Source: Hyphomicrobiales bacterium
GTDB lineage: Bacteria; Pseudomonadota; Alphaproteobacteria; Rhizobiales; Rhizobiaceae
Assembly: GCA_003577315.1 (NCBI GenBank)
Contig: QEVK01000004.1
Span: 53,446-117,445, forward strand
Length of the DNA: 64,000 nt
Direction: 5' to 3'
How positions within the stretch are numbered: the stretch's first letter is position 1; every line of letters begins with the position of its first letter. Under the pieces are notes generated by a model. That model searched no databases and was not told the origin of the DNA. It saw nothing but the letters and a program-made list of their open reading frames with translations. Of this stretch, positions 33,883 through 41,254 are shown piece by piece. The position numbers were made by a program, and so were the translations under genes.

Positions 33883-34973
33883 CGCCTGTCCTCCAGCGCT
33901 GCGGTGATCCAGTCCAGGTTGTCGCCCGGCGTGCGGCTCCGCAGCTCCAGCAGGGCCGCGCGGGCGGAGAGGTTGTTGCGCAGGATGTAGCGGGCGTTTT
34001 CCGGGTGGCGCGCGGCGCGGTAGCCGGTGATGAGCAGCGTCAGCGAAAGCCGCGCCTCGATCAGCAGCGGCAGCAGGCGGATCTCCTCGTCCATGAGCGG
34101 CAGGCGGGCGTGGTAGGCGGCGATGAACTCGGCGGCGTGGCCGCGGTTGCCGTCGGCGCCGAACTGGTAGGAGGCCGCGACCGCGAGGTCGTTGACCAGC
34201 GGTGCCGCGATGATGTCGCCGAAATCGATGATGCCGGCGATCCTGTCGGGATCGGCGGGATCGACCAGGACGTTGTGGAGGTTGAGATCGTTGTAGATCA
34301 CCTGCCGCCGCAGCCCGGGCAGGGCCGGGCGGACCCGCGCCTCGAAATCGGCCAGCACGCCGGCGACCGCTGCGCGGATGCGCTCGTCGTCGATGGCCGG
34401 CAGCAGGTGCGCGACCCGGTCGAGACGGCTGATGTCCCATTGCAGGTAATGATCCTGGCCGGGATGCGAGAACCCCGCGAACGCCCTGCCGAGCCCGGCG
34501 AGGCACGCGGCGAGGTTCTGGCGCTGGCGCGGCGAGCGCGGCGCATCGGCGAGCGGCCTTCCGTCGAGCCAGGCCAGCATGCGCACCAGCGACCGCCGCC
34601 CGTCCGGCAGGGTGACGACCGCCCGCGTCGCGCCGTCGACGGCGCGGCGGATGCGGGGAACGGGCAGGTCGGGCGCCGCCTGCTCCAGATGGCAAAGCGC
34701 CGCGGTCTGGAAGTCGGTGATCGCGTGCGCCTCGCCGGGATTGGCGATCTTCATCACCCACGCGCGGCCGTCGTCGCCGCGCAGCAGCAGGTTCTGGTCG
34801 CGCTCGGCGGTCAGGACCTCCACATCCGCGCAGGTCACGCCGAAATGCGCCTGCGCCAGAGGCGCGGCGAGGCCGGCCGGCAGCGCCGGCGGCGGCGAGG
34901 TGAGGGTCTCGCCCCCGTCGGGCAGGGAGGTGGTCGAGGGGGCCGGCACAGCGGCGGGCAGGGCGGCGGGCAT
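33879..34973 (-). CDS. APH-fold small-molecule kinase (hydroxylysine/choline-kinase-like)
   Basis: 364 residues. An N-terminal lobe with WVMKIANPGEAHAI (lysine for ATP) and a C-terminal lobe with YNDLNLHNVLVD (the catalytic loop, with D and N present but the usual HG changed to YN) and IIDFGDII (DFG metal motif). The family includes aminoglycoside, choline, ethanolamine, homoserine and hydroxylysine kinases. An antibiotic-resistance role is unlikely because the gene overlaps the phospho-lyase-like gene by 4 bp. A hydroxy-amino substrate is inferred. It is the first gene of the operon with ggt. Confidence 0.85.
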   Translation of the reverse strand: MPAALPAAVPAPSTTSLPDGGETLTSPPPALPAGLAAPLAQAHFGVTCADVEVLTAERDQNLLLRGDDGRAWVMKIANPGEAHAITDFQTAALCHLEQAAPDLPVPRIRRAVDGATRAVVTLPDGRRSLVRMLAWLDGRPLADAPRSPRQRQNLAACLAGLGRAFAGFSHPGQDHYLQWDISRLDRVAHLLPAIDDERIRAAVAGVLADFEARVRPALPGLRRQVIYNDLNLHNVLVDPADPDRIAGIIDFGDIIAAPLVNDLAVAASYQFGADGNRGHAAEFIAAYHARLPLMDEEIRLLPLLIEARLSLTLLITGYRAARHPENARYILRNNLSARAALLELRSRTPGDNLDWITAALEDRR

Positions 34974-35104
34974 CAGGCGGCGGCCTCCATTGTGCCGGGC
35001 ATGAGGCGACGGGGCAGCTTGCCAGCCTCCGCGACTCTGGGCATCTTGGCCGCAGGAATGCCGGTATCTCCTTGCCGCGCACGAACGGGCAGATACGGGA
35101 CCAG

Positions 35105-35803
35105 ATGACGCAACGCCTCGAATACAAGACCCTGAACGACCAGGCCTACGAGGCGATCAAGCAGGGACTGATCTCGGGGCGCTTCGCGCCCCGGCAGGTT
35201 CTGGTCCTGCGCAACCTGGCGGAAAGCTACGGCATCTCGACCACGCCGGTGCGCGAGGCGCTGCAGCGGCTGGTCGGCGAGGGACTGCTGGAGATGCTGC
35301 CCAACCGCTCCATCGCGGTGCCGGACTGGGACGTGGCGAAGTTCACCGAGCTGTTCCGCATCCGCTGCGAGCTCGAAGGGCTGGCGGCGGAGCTGGCGAC
35401 GCCGCTGATGAGCGACGCGGCGATCGCCGAACTGGGCGGGATCGCGGACGCGATCGACGCGGCGCTGGACGAGAAGCGCCACCGGGACTACGTCGCGCTG
35501 AACCAGCGCTTCCACTTCACGCTCTACCGCAACGCCGGCTCGCCGCGCCTGCTGCGCATCATCGAGAACCTGTGGGGCGAGGTCGGCGCCTACATGAACG
35601 AGCTGTTCGCCCAGGGCGACTACGGCCCTGTCGCCAACGACGCGCACCGGGCGATCCTGGCCGGGCTGGCGCGGCGCGACGCGCAGGCCGTGCGCCGCCA
35701 TCTGGTCGACGACATCTCCGTCGCCGCCGAGGCGATGCTGCCGCGCATCCGCTTCCTCGCCGGCGAGGAGGCCGGCTCCGGCGCGGCCGCCGCGACGGGT
35801 TGA
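35105..35803 (+). CDS. GntR-family (FCD) transcriptional regulator
   Basis: 232 residues. The N-terminal GntR winged HTH is LNDQAYEAIKQGLISGRFAP, AESYGISTTPVREALQRLVGEGLLEML in sequence (about 9-70). The C-terminal FCD domain carries the metal/ligand-binding pattern around FRIRCELEGLAAELA, LNQRFHFTLYRNAGS and DAHRAIL. It is divergent from the kinase-phospho-lyase-ggt operon, 131 bp away, and probably represses it. A TTG 11 codons upstream (35072) is a less likely start. Confidence 0.9.
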   Translation: MTQRLEYKTLNDQAYEAIKQGLISGRFAPRQVLVLRNLAESYGISTTPVREALQRLVGEGLLEMLPNRSIAVPDWDVAKFTELFRIRCELEGLAAELATPLMSDAAIAELGGIADAIDAALDEKRHRDYVALNQRFHFTLYRNAGSPRLLRIIENLWGEVGAYMNELFAQGDYGPVANDAHRAILAGLARRDAQAVRRHLVDDISVAAEAMLPRIRFLAGEEAGSGAAAATG

Positions 35804-35907
35804 AACCGCAGGCGGCGCTTCCGCGGCCCCCTCAACGTCGATCATCGCCATCTCCGTTACCGGCGGCACGGCGGGCCGCCGGCACGTCGTCCCCATGTCC
35901 GCCAAGA

Positions 35908-35926
35908 TTGTGATATCATATCACAA
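35908..35926. promoter_or_regulatory. candidate GntR/FCD operator, 19-bp perfect palindrome
   Basis: TTGTGATA-TCA-TATCACAA: perfect 8-bp arms with a 3-bp centre. FCD-type GntR proteins typically bind A+T-rich TGATA/TATCA dyads of this size. It begins 104 bp after the stop of the FCD regulator gene. It overlaps the -10 element of a minus-strand promoter, as a repressor site would. Confidence 0.55.
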
Positions 35927-35946
35927 GCCTTTCGCGACGGTGTCAA
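35918..35946 (-). promoter_or_regulatory. predicted minus-strand promoter overlapping the palindrome
   Basis: A consensus TTGACA -35 element (35946-35941 on the minus strand) is followed after exactly 17 bp by TGATAT (35923-35918); TATGAT three bases further is a closer -10 match but with long spacing. Transcription would run leftward, antisense through the GntR gene, towards the kinase operon at 34973. No minus-strand gene begins just after it. Confidence 0.45.
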
Positions 35947-36284
35947 CGCCCTTGTTGCGCCTTCGCCCCACGCGCCCTGCGCGGCCCGCGGGCAAAGCGT
36001 CGAAGGAGGTTGCCGGCGCGGCGCGCGACGGCCGAAGCGGCACGCCGCCGGGTGCAATGGTCGAGCCGGGCCGGTCCGCGGCCGGCGCGGCCGCTCCTGG
36101 CCCGGTGTTCGACCCGGCCGTGGCCAAAGCCATCGCCGCCTCGCGGGATTGGAACATCGGCCTTGTGCGCGTAGTGTCGGGGCGCGGCGATCGTGCCGCA
36201 GCTCCGGCGACCCGTCGATGCGAGCCCCGGTCGGCGGCCGCGCGCGCGTCGTCCGGCCGTTCACAGAGGCGTCGAAGACTTGCA

Positions 36285-37925
36285 GTGACAGCCAGCCCCT
36301 CGCCCCTTTCGCCGTTCCGCAGCCCGACATTCCGTTCCGTCTGGCTCGCGAGCCTGGCCTCCAATTTCGGCTCGCTGATCCAGACCGTGGGCGCGGCGTG
36401 GATGATGACGATCATCGCCGCCTCCGCCGACATGGTGGCGCTGGTGCAGACCTCGACCGCGCTGCCGGTGATGCTGTTCTCGCTGGTGTCGGGCGCGCTC
36501 GCCGACAATTTCAACCGGCGCAGGGTGATGCTGGTCGCCCAGTGCTTCATGCTGGCGGTGTCGGTGCTGCTCGCCCTGGTCGCCTATGCCGGGACGATGA
36601 CGCCGTGGCTGCTGCTGGCGCTCACCTTCCTCATCGGCTGCGGCAGCGCGCTGCACAACCCGGCCTGGCAGGCCTCGGTGGGCGACATGGTGCCGCGCGC
36701 CGACCTGCCGGCGGCGGTGGCGCTCAACAGCATGGGCTTCAACCTGACGCGCAGCGTCGGACCGGCCATCGGCGGCGCGATCGTGGCGGCCTTCGGGGCG
36801 GCGGCGGCCTTCGCCATCAACGCGGCGAGCTACCTCGCCCTGATCGCGGTGCTGTGGCGCTGGAAGCCGCCGGCGAACGCCAGCACGCTGCCGCGCGAGA
36901 CGCTGGGGCTCGCCGTGCTGACGGGCCTGCGCTACATCGCCATGTCGCCCAACCTCGAAAAGGTGCTGGCGCGCAGCTTCGCCTTCGGCGTCACCACCAT
37001 CGCCGTGGTGGCGCTGCTGCCCCTGGTGGCGCGCGATTCGCTCGGCGGCGGGGCGCTGCTTTACGGCATCCTGTTCGGCGCCTTCGGGATCGGCGCGGTC
37101 GGCGGCGCGCTGGCGAGCGGCTTCCTGCGGGCCAGGCTGCCGACGGAGCAGATCGTGCGCCTGTCCTTCGCCGGCTTCGCGTCCTGCGCGCTGGCGCTGT
37201 CGCTGGCGCCGTCGGCGTGGCTGGCATGCGCGGCGCTGCTCGTCGGCGGCGCCTGCTGGGTGATCGCGCTGTCGCTGTTCAACATCACCGTGCAACTGTC
37301 GACGCCGCGCTGGGTGGTCGGGCGGGCGCTGTCGCTCTACCAGACGGCCACCTTCGGCGGCATGGCGCTGGGAAGCTGGCTGTGGGGCCTGGCGGCGGAG
37401 GCCTTCGGCGCCGACGCCGCGCTCGGGCTCGCCGCCGCCACGATGATGGCCGGCGCAGCCCTCGGCCTCGGCCGGCTGGCGCTGCCGGCGCTGACCTCGC
37501 TCAACCTCGACCCGTTGAACCGCTGGAAGGAGCCGCAGGTGGAACTCGACATCACCCCGCGCAGCGGCCCGGTCAAGATCATGATCGAATACGTCATCGA
37601 GGAGAAGGACACCGCGACCTTCCTCGCCATGATGGCCGAGCGCCGGCGCATCCGCAAGCGCGACGGCGCGCGGCGCTGGAGCCTGACGCGCGACATGGAG
37701 CACCCCGAGCGCTGGATGGAGAGCTACCACCTGCCGACCTGGCTGGAATATGTGCGCTACAACCAGCGCATGACCCATGCCGACGCCATCGTCGGCGACC
37801 AGATCAGGCGCCTGCACGCCGGGGCCGAGCCGCCGCGCGTCCACCGCATGATCGAGCGCCCGACCGGCCGTCGCGCATCCGATTCCCAGCTCAAGGGCAT
37901 GATCGACCTCCACCAGCAGGGCTGA
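36285..37925 (+). CDS. MFS exporter (DUF894/MFS_3) with C-terminal ABM-like domain
   Basis: 546 residues from GTG 36285, the only in-frame start just before the family's N-terminus (FRSPTFRSVWLASLASNFGS). About 12 membrane helices fill residues 15-405; ADNFNRRRVMLVAQCFML is the MFS loop 2-3 motif. The last 130 residues are soluble (VKIMIEYVIEEKDTATFLAMM and YHLPTWLEYVRYNQRMT) and resemble the dimeric alpha/beta-barrel (antibiotic-biosynthesis-monooxygenase-like) tail of this MFS subgroup. Relatives such as EntS export siderophores or drugs; the substrate is unknown. It is convergent with the enoyl-CoA hydratase gene, 15 bp apart. Confidence 0.88.
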   Translation: MTASPSPLSPFRSPTFRSVWLASLASNFGSLIQTVGAAWMMTIIAASADMVALVQTSTALPVMLFSLVSGALADNFNRRRVMLVAQCFMLAVSVLLALVAYAGTMTPWLLLALTFLIGCGSALHNPAWQASVGDMVPRADLPAAVALNSMGFNLTRSVGPAIGGAIVAAFGAAAAFAINAASYLALIAVLWRWKPPANASTLPRETLGLAVLTGLRYIAMSPNLEKVLARSFAFGVTTIAVVALLPLVARDSLGGGALLYGILFGAFGIGAVGGALASGFLRARLPTEQIVRLSFAGFASCALALSLAPSAWLACAALLVGGACWVIALSLFNITVQLSTPRWVVGRALSLYQTATFGGMALGSWLWGLAAEAFGADAALGLAAATMMAGAALGLGRLALPALTSLNLDPLNRWKEPQVELDITPRSGPVKIMIEYVIEEKDTATFLAMMAERRRIRKRDGARRWSLTRDMEHPERWMESYHLPTWLEYVRYNQRMTHADAIVGDQIRRLHAGAEPPRVHRMIERPTGRRASDSQLKGMIDLHQQG

Positions 37926-37940
37926 CGGGCCGGGCGTGGC

Positions 37941-38840
37941 TCAGAAGGATTCGGCGTCCCGCCAGGGATAGAAGTCGGGCATGTCCCGCGACACCTTCTG
38001 GGCGAAGCGGGGCGGCCGCTTTTCGTGGAACGCCGCGACGCCTTCGGTAAGATCGGGGGAGCGTCCGAGCACGTATATCGAACGGCTTTCGATGCGATGA
38101 AGCTCCGACGGTCGCTCCGCCGCCAGGCCGGTCCACATCAGCTTGCGGGCAAGCGCGACGGCGACGGGCGCTGCGTTGTCGGCGATCTCGTGCGCCAGGT
38201 CGAGCGCGGCGGGAAGCAGGTCCCCGCTCTTGTGCAGCGAGCGCACCAGCCCGTGCGCGTGCGCTTCGCCGGCGCCGAGCATGCGGCCGGTCATGCACCA
38301 TTCCAGCGCCGTGCTGATGCCGACGATGCGCGGCAGGAACCACGAGGCGCAGGATTCCTGCACGAGGCCCCGCCGCACGAAGGGGAACGCGAAGCGCGCA
38401 TCCTCGCTGGCGAGGCGGATGTCCATGGGAAGAAGCAGCGTCGCGCCGAGCCCGATGGCCGGCCCGTTGACAGCCGCGATGACGGGCTTGAGCGATTCGT
38501 AGATCCGCAACGCCATGCGCCCGCCATTGTCCTGGACGGCCGGATGCGCGTAGTCGACCGTTCCGTCGTCCCGCCTCGGCGAGCCGAGCGCGGCCTTGTC
38601 GGGCCGGGTGTCGAAGTCGAAGGCGCCGCCGCCGCCCGAGATGTCCGCGCCGGCGCTGAAGGCCCGGCCGGAGCCGGTTACGACGATCGCGCGCACCTCG
38701 TCGTCACCGTCGGCGCGCGACAGCGCATCGAGCAGCTCTTCGATCATGAGCGGGTTGAACGCGTTGAGCTTGTCGGGGCGGTCGAGCGTTATCGTCGCGA
38801 CATTACCGGAAATCTCGTACCGGATCGTCTGATGGTCCAT
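37941..38840 (-). CDS. enoyl-CoA hydratase/isomerase (crotonase family)
   Basis: 299 residues. VATITLDRPDKLNAFNPLM (14-32) opens the fold; the oxyanion-hole segment is GRAFSAGADISGGGG and the second active-site segment is GPAIGLGATLLLPMDIRLA. The usual glutamate pair is not plainly conserved, so hydratase, isomerase or hydrolase activity are all possible. There is an insertion after ADISGGGG (about 70-105) compared with the shortest members. It is the last gene of the minus-strand CoA operon. Confidence 0.9.
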   Translation of the reverse strand: MDHQTIRYEISGNVATITLDRPDKLNAFNPLMIEELLDALSRADGDDEVRAIVVTGSGRAFSAGADISGGGGAFDFDTRPDKAALGSPRRDDGTVDYAHPAVQDNGGRMALRIYESLKPVIAAVNGPAIGLGATLLLPMDIRLASEDARFAFPFVRRGLVQESCASWFLPRIVGISTALEWCMTGRMLGAGEAHAHGLVRSLHKSGDLLPAALDLAHEIADNAAPVAVALARKLMWTGLAAERPSELHRIESRSIYVLGRSPDLTEGVAAFHEKRPPRFAQKVSRDMPDFYPWRDAESF

Positions 38841-38880
38841 GGCCTGATCTCCTGACCGGATTGACTGCCGTTGCGCCCGC

Positions 38881-40044
38881 TCACTCGCCTTCCGACATGC
38901 GCCGCGTCATCTCGCGCCCGATGATGAGCTGCTGGATCTGCGAGGTTCCCTCATAGATGCGCAGCAGCCTGACATCGCGATAGAAGCGCTCGACGGCGCT
39001 GTCGCGCATGTAGCCGGCGCCGCCGTGGATCTGCACCGCGCGGTCGGCGATGCGCCCGACCATCTCGGAGCAGAACAGCTTGGCGCAGCTCGCCTCGAGC
39101 GTCACCCGCTCCCCCAGATCGTAGCGCCGCGCGAGGTCGTCCAGCATGCATTCGGCGGCGTAAAGGTCCGCCTTGCTGTCGGCGAGCATCGCCTGGACGA
39201 GCTGGAAGTCCCCGATCGGCTGGCCGAACTGCGTGCGATCCACCGCGTAGCGGGTGGCCTCGTGCAGGATACGCCGCGCCTGGCCGACGCACACGGCCGA
39301 TATGTTGATGCGCCCCCTGTCGAGCGACTTCATCGCCGTCGCGAAGCCGCAGCCTTCCCTGCCGCCGATGATGGCGTGCGCGGGCACGCGCACGTCCTCG
39401 AAATGCACGTCGCAGGACCATGCGCCCTGCTGGCCCATCTTGCGGTCCTTCGCGCCGAGGCGGATGCCCGGCGTGTCCGCCGGCACGAGAAATGCCGAGA
39501 CATGCGCGTTGCGCGGCAACCGCTCGGGGCTCGTCCTCGCCATCACCAGGAAGAGGCCCGCATAGGGAGCGTTGGTGATGAAGCGCTTGCTGCCGTTGAG
39601 GATGTAGGCGTCGTCGTCGCGCACGGCCCGCGTCCGCAGGGCGGCGCTGTCCGAACCCGAATCCGGCTCGGTCAGGCAGAAGCTGGTGATCACCTCGCCG
39701 CTGGCGATCTTCGGCAACCACGCGCGCCGCTGCTCCTCGGTGCCGTCCATCAATATGGCCTGCGAGCCGAGGCCGAGATTGATCCCCACCAGCGAGCGGA
39801 ACGCGGCCGATGCCCAGGTCAGTTCGAGGATCAGCCGGATCTCCTCGCTCGCGGCGAGCCCGAGGCCGCCATATTCGACCGGAGTGGACAGGCCGAACAG
39901 GCCCATCCGCCGGAAATCGTCCAGCACCTCCGGCGGAACCTCGTCGCGCTCGGCAACCTGCGCCTCGATCGGCACCAGCCGGTTGCGCACGTAGCCGCGC
40001 ACGGTGGCGACGAGCTGTTCGAGCGTTTCGCGGTCGACCGCCAT
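38881..40044 (-). CDS. acyl-CoA dehydrogenase
   Basis: 387 residues, full length. Flavin/substrate motifs ITSFCLTEPDSGSDSAALRT and the C-terminal LRIYEGTSQIQQLIIGRE are present with the canonical catalytic glutamate in YEG, in contrast to the two at the left edge. It oxidises an acyl-CoA to the 2-enoyl-CoA and passes electrons to ETF. It starts 3 bp after the thiolase stop in a beta-oxidation-like operon. Confidence 0.93.
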   Translation of the reverse strand: MAVDRETLEQLVATVRGYVRNRLVPIEAQVAERDEVPPEVLDDFRRMGLFGLSTPVEYGGLGLAASEEIRLILELTWASAAFRSLVGINLGLGSQAILMDGTEEQRRAWLPKIASGEVITSFCLTEPDSGSDSAALRTRAVRDDDAYILNGSKRFITNAPYAGLFLVMARTSPERLPRNAHVSAFLVPADTPGIRLGAKDRKMGQQGAWSCDVHFEDVRVPAHAIIGGREGCGFATAMKSLDRGRINISAVCVGQARRILHEATRYAVDRTQFGQPIGDFQLVQAMLADSKADLYAAECMLDDLARRYDLGERVTLEASCAKLFCSEMVGRIADRAVQIHGGAGYMRDSAVERFYRDVRLLRIYEGTSQIQQLIIGREMTRRMSEGE

Positions 40045-40047
40045 GGA

Positions 40048-41253
40048 TCAGGCCTTGTCCAGGCCGACGATGGCCACGGCCGCGATGCTCTGGTTCGGCA
40101 TTCCCCCCAGATTGTGGCTGAGCGCCAGGACCGGCGGTTCGCTGCGTTGCCGTTCTCCGGCGCGGCCGAGAAGCTGCAGGTAGTTCTCGTAGATCATGCG
40201 CAGGCCGGACGCCCCGACCGGATGGCCGAAGCATTTCAGGCCCCCGTCGATCTGGCACGGGATATCGCCATCCGCGTCGAAGCGGCCGTCGAGCACGTCG
40301 CGCCAGCCACGGCCCTCCTTCGAGATGAACAGGTCCTCCATCGTCACCAGCTCCGTGATCGAGAAGCAGTCGTGGACCTCCATGAGGCTGAGCTGCCGGG
40401 CGGGATCAGCGATGCCGGCCTCCTTGTAGGCCTTGGTCGCCGCCATGCGGGTGGTCGGCACGTAGCTGCCGTCCCATCCGGTTCCCTGGAACTCCCAGCC
40501 GTTCGAGGTCGCGAGCTGGAGCGCCTTGACCGTGACGATGTCGCGCTTGCCGAGAGACCGCGCGATCTCCGGCGTCGTCACGATGGCGACGGCAGCGCCG
40601 TCGGACACGCCGCAGCAGTCGTAGAGGCCGAGCGGGTCGGCCACCATCGGGGCGTTGAGCACGGTGTCGATGTCGATCGTCTTGCGCAGATGCGCCTTGG
40701 GGTTGCGCGCGCCGTTGGCGTGACTCTTGACCGAGACATGCGCCATCGCGCGCTTGAGGTCGTCGCGGGACACGCCGTGGCGTGCCCGGTAGGCCGAGGC
40801 GAGCTGCGCGAAGTTTCCCGGCGCGGAGCCGACGACGCCTATCATGTCGAAGGTCGTGCCGCGCGTGCGCACCGGAAGCCCCCCGTAGCCGGTGTCCTTG
40901 AGTTTCTCGACGCCGATGGCGACGGCGATGTCGGCCGCCCCCGAGGCGACCGCGTAGACGGCGCCGCGGAACGCCTCGGTGCCGCTCGCGCAATAGTTCT
41001 CCACCTTGGTGACGGCGATGTTGGGCAGGCGCAGCGCCACGGAGGCCGGTATGCCCGAGGGGCCGATGTTCAGGGCGTCGAAGCCGACGGCGAGCCACGC
41101 CGCGTCGATCCGCGATGTCTCGATGCCGGCATCGGCGAGCGCCTCGTCATAGGCCTCGACCATGAGGTGCTCGGCATCGTCGGCGAAGCGCTCGCCGAAG
41201 CGGATGCAGCCCATGCCCAGTATGGCAACCTTGTCCTTGATCCCCGACGGCAT
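40048..41253 (-). CDS. SCP2-type thiolase (acetyl-CoA acetyltransferase family)
   Basis: 401 residues. Nucleophile Cys-88 is in VENYCASGTEAF. The other catalytic groups are in LMEVHDCFSITEL and LKCFGHPVGASGLRM (GHPVGASG). This SCP2/lipid-transfer thiolase subgroup lacks the long lid loop of FadA and acts with small DUF35 (OB-fold) partner domains, as in archaeal thiolase-HMG-CoA synthase complexes and in steroid aldolases. The gene begins 1 bp after the HMG-CoA-synthase-like/DUF35 gene, so a physical complex is likely. Thiolysis or Claisen condensation is expected. Confidence 0.9.
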   Translation of the reverse strand: MPSGIKDKVAILGMGCIRFGERFADDAEHLMVEAYDEALADAGIETSRIDAAWLAVGFDALNIGPSGIPASVALRLPNIAVTKVENYCASGTEAFRGAVYAVASGAADIAVAIGVEKLKDTGYGGLPVRTRGTTFDMIGVVGSAPGNFAQLASAYRARHGVSRDDLKRAMAHVSVKSHANGARNPKAHLRKTIDIDTVLNAPMVADPLGLYDCCGVSDGAAVAIVTTPEIARSLGKRDIVTVKALQLATSNGWEFQGTGWDGSYVPTTRMAATKAYKEAGIADPARQLSLMEVHDCFSITELVTMEDLFISKEGRGWRDVLDGRFDADGDIPCQIDGGLKCFGHPVGASGLRMIYENYLQLLGRAGERQRSEPPVLALSHNLGGMPNQSIAAVAIVGLDKA

Positions 41254-41254
41254 C

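Larger units (their letters stand above)
35804..36284. other. 481-bp region with no convincing gene
   Basis: No frame on either strand looks like protein-coding sequence; the long frames here are antisense or low-complexity Ala/Arg/Gly shadows. The one striking element is the palindrome/promoter at 35908-35946. A minus-strand ATG at 35852 with GGAG nearby opens only into the antisense of the GntR gene and is not called. From about 36000 to 36284 nothing recognisable is seen apart from G+C-rich DNA and the presumed leader of the MFS gene. Confidence 0.6.

Noticed and set aside
33879..34973. Aminoglycoside-resistance phosphotransferase
   Set aside because: The fold is shared with many metabolic kinases, the HGD motif is altered, and the gene overlaps a phospho-lyase-like gene and ggt, which points to catabolism.
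34973..35905. Minus-strand frame opposite the GntR gene, with an ATG and GGAG near 35852
   Set aside because: The translation beyond about 20 residues is the antisense of the FCD regulator and resembles nothing; only the promoter/palindrome upstream was kept.
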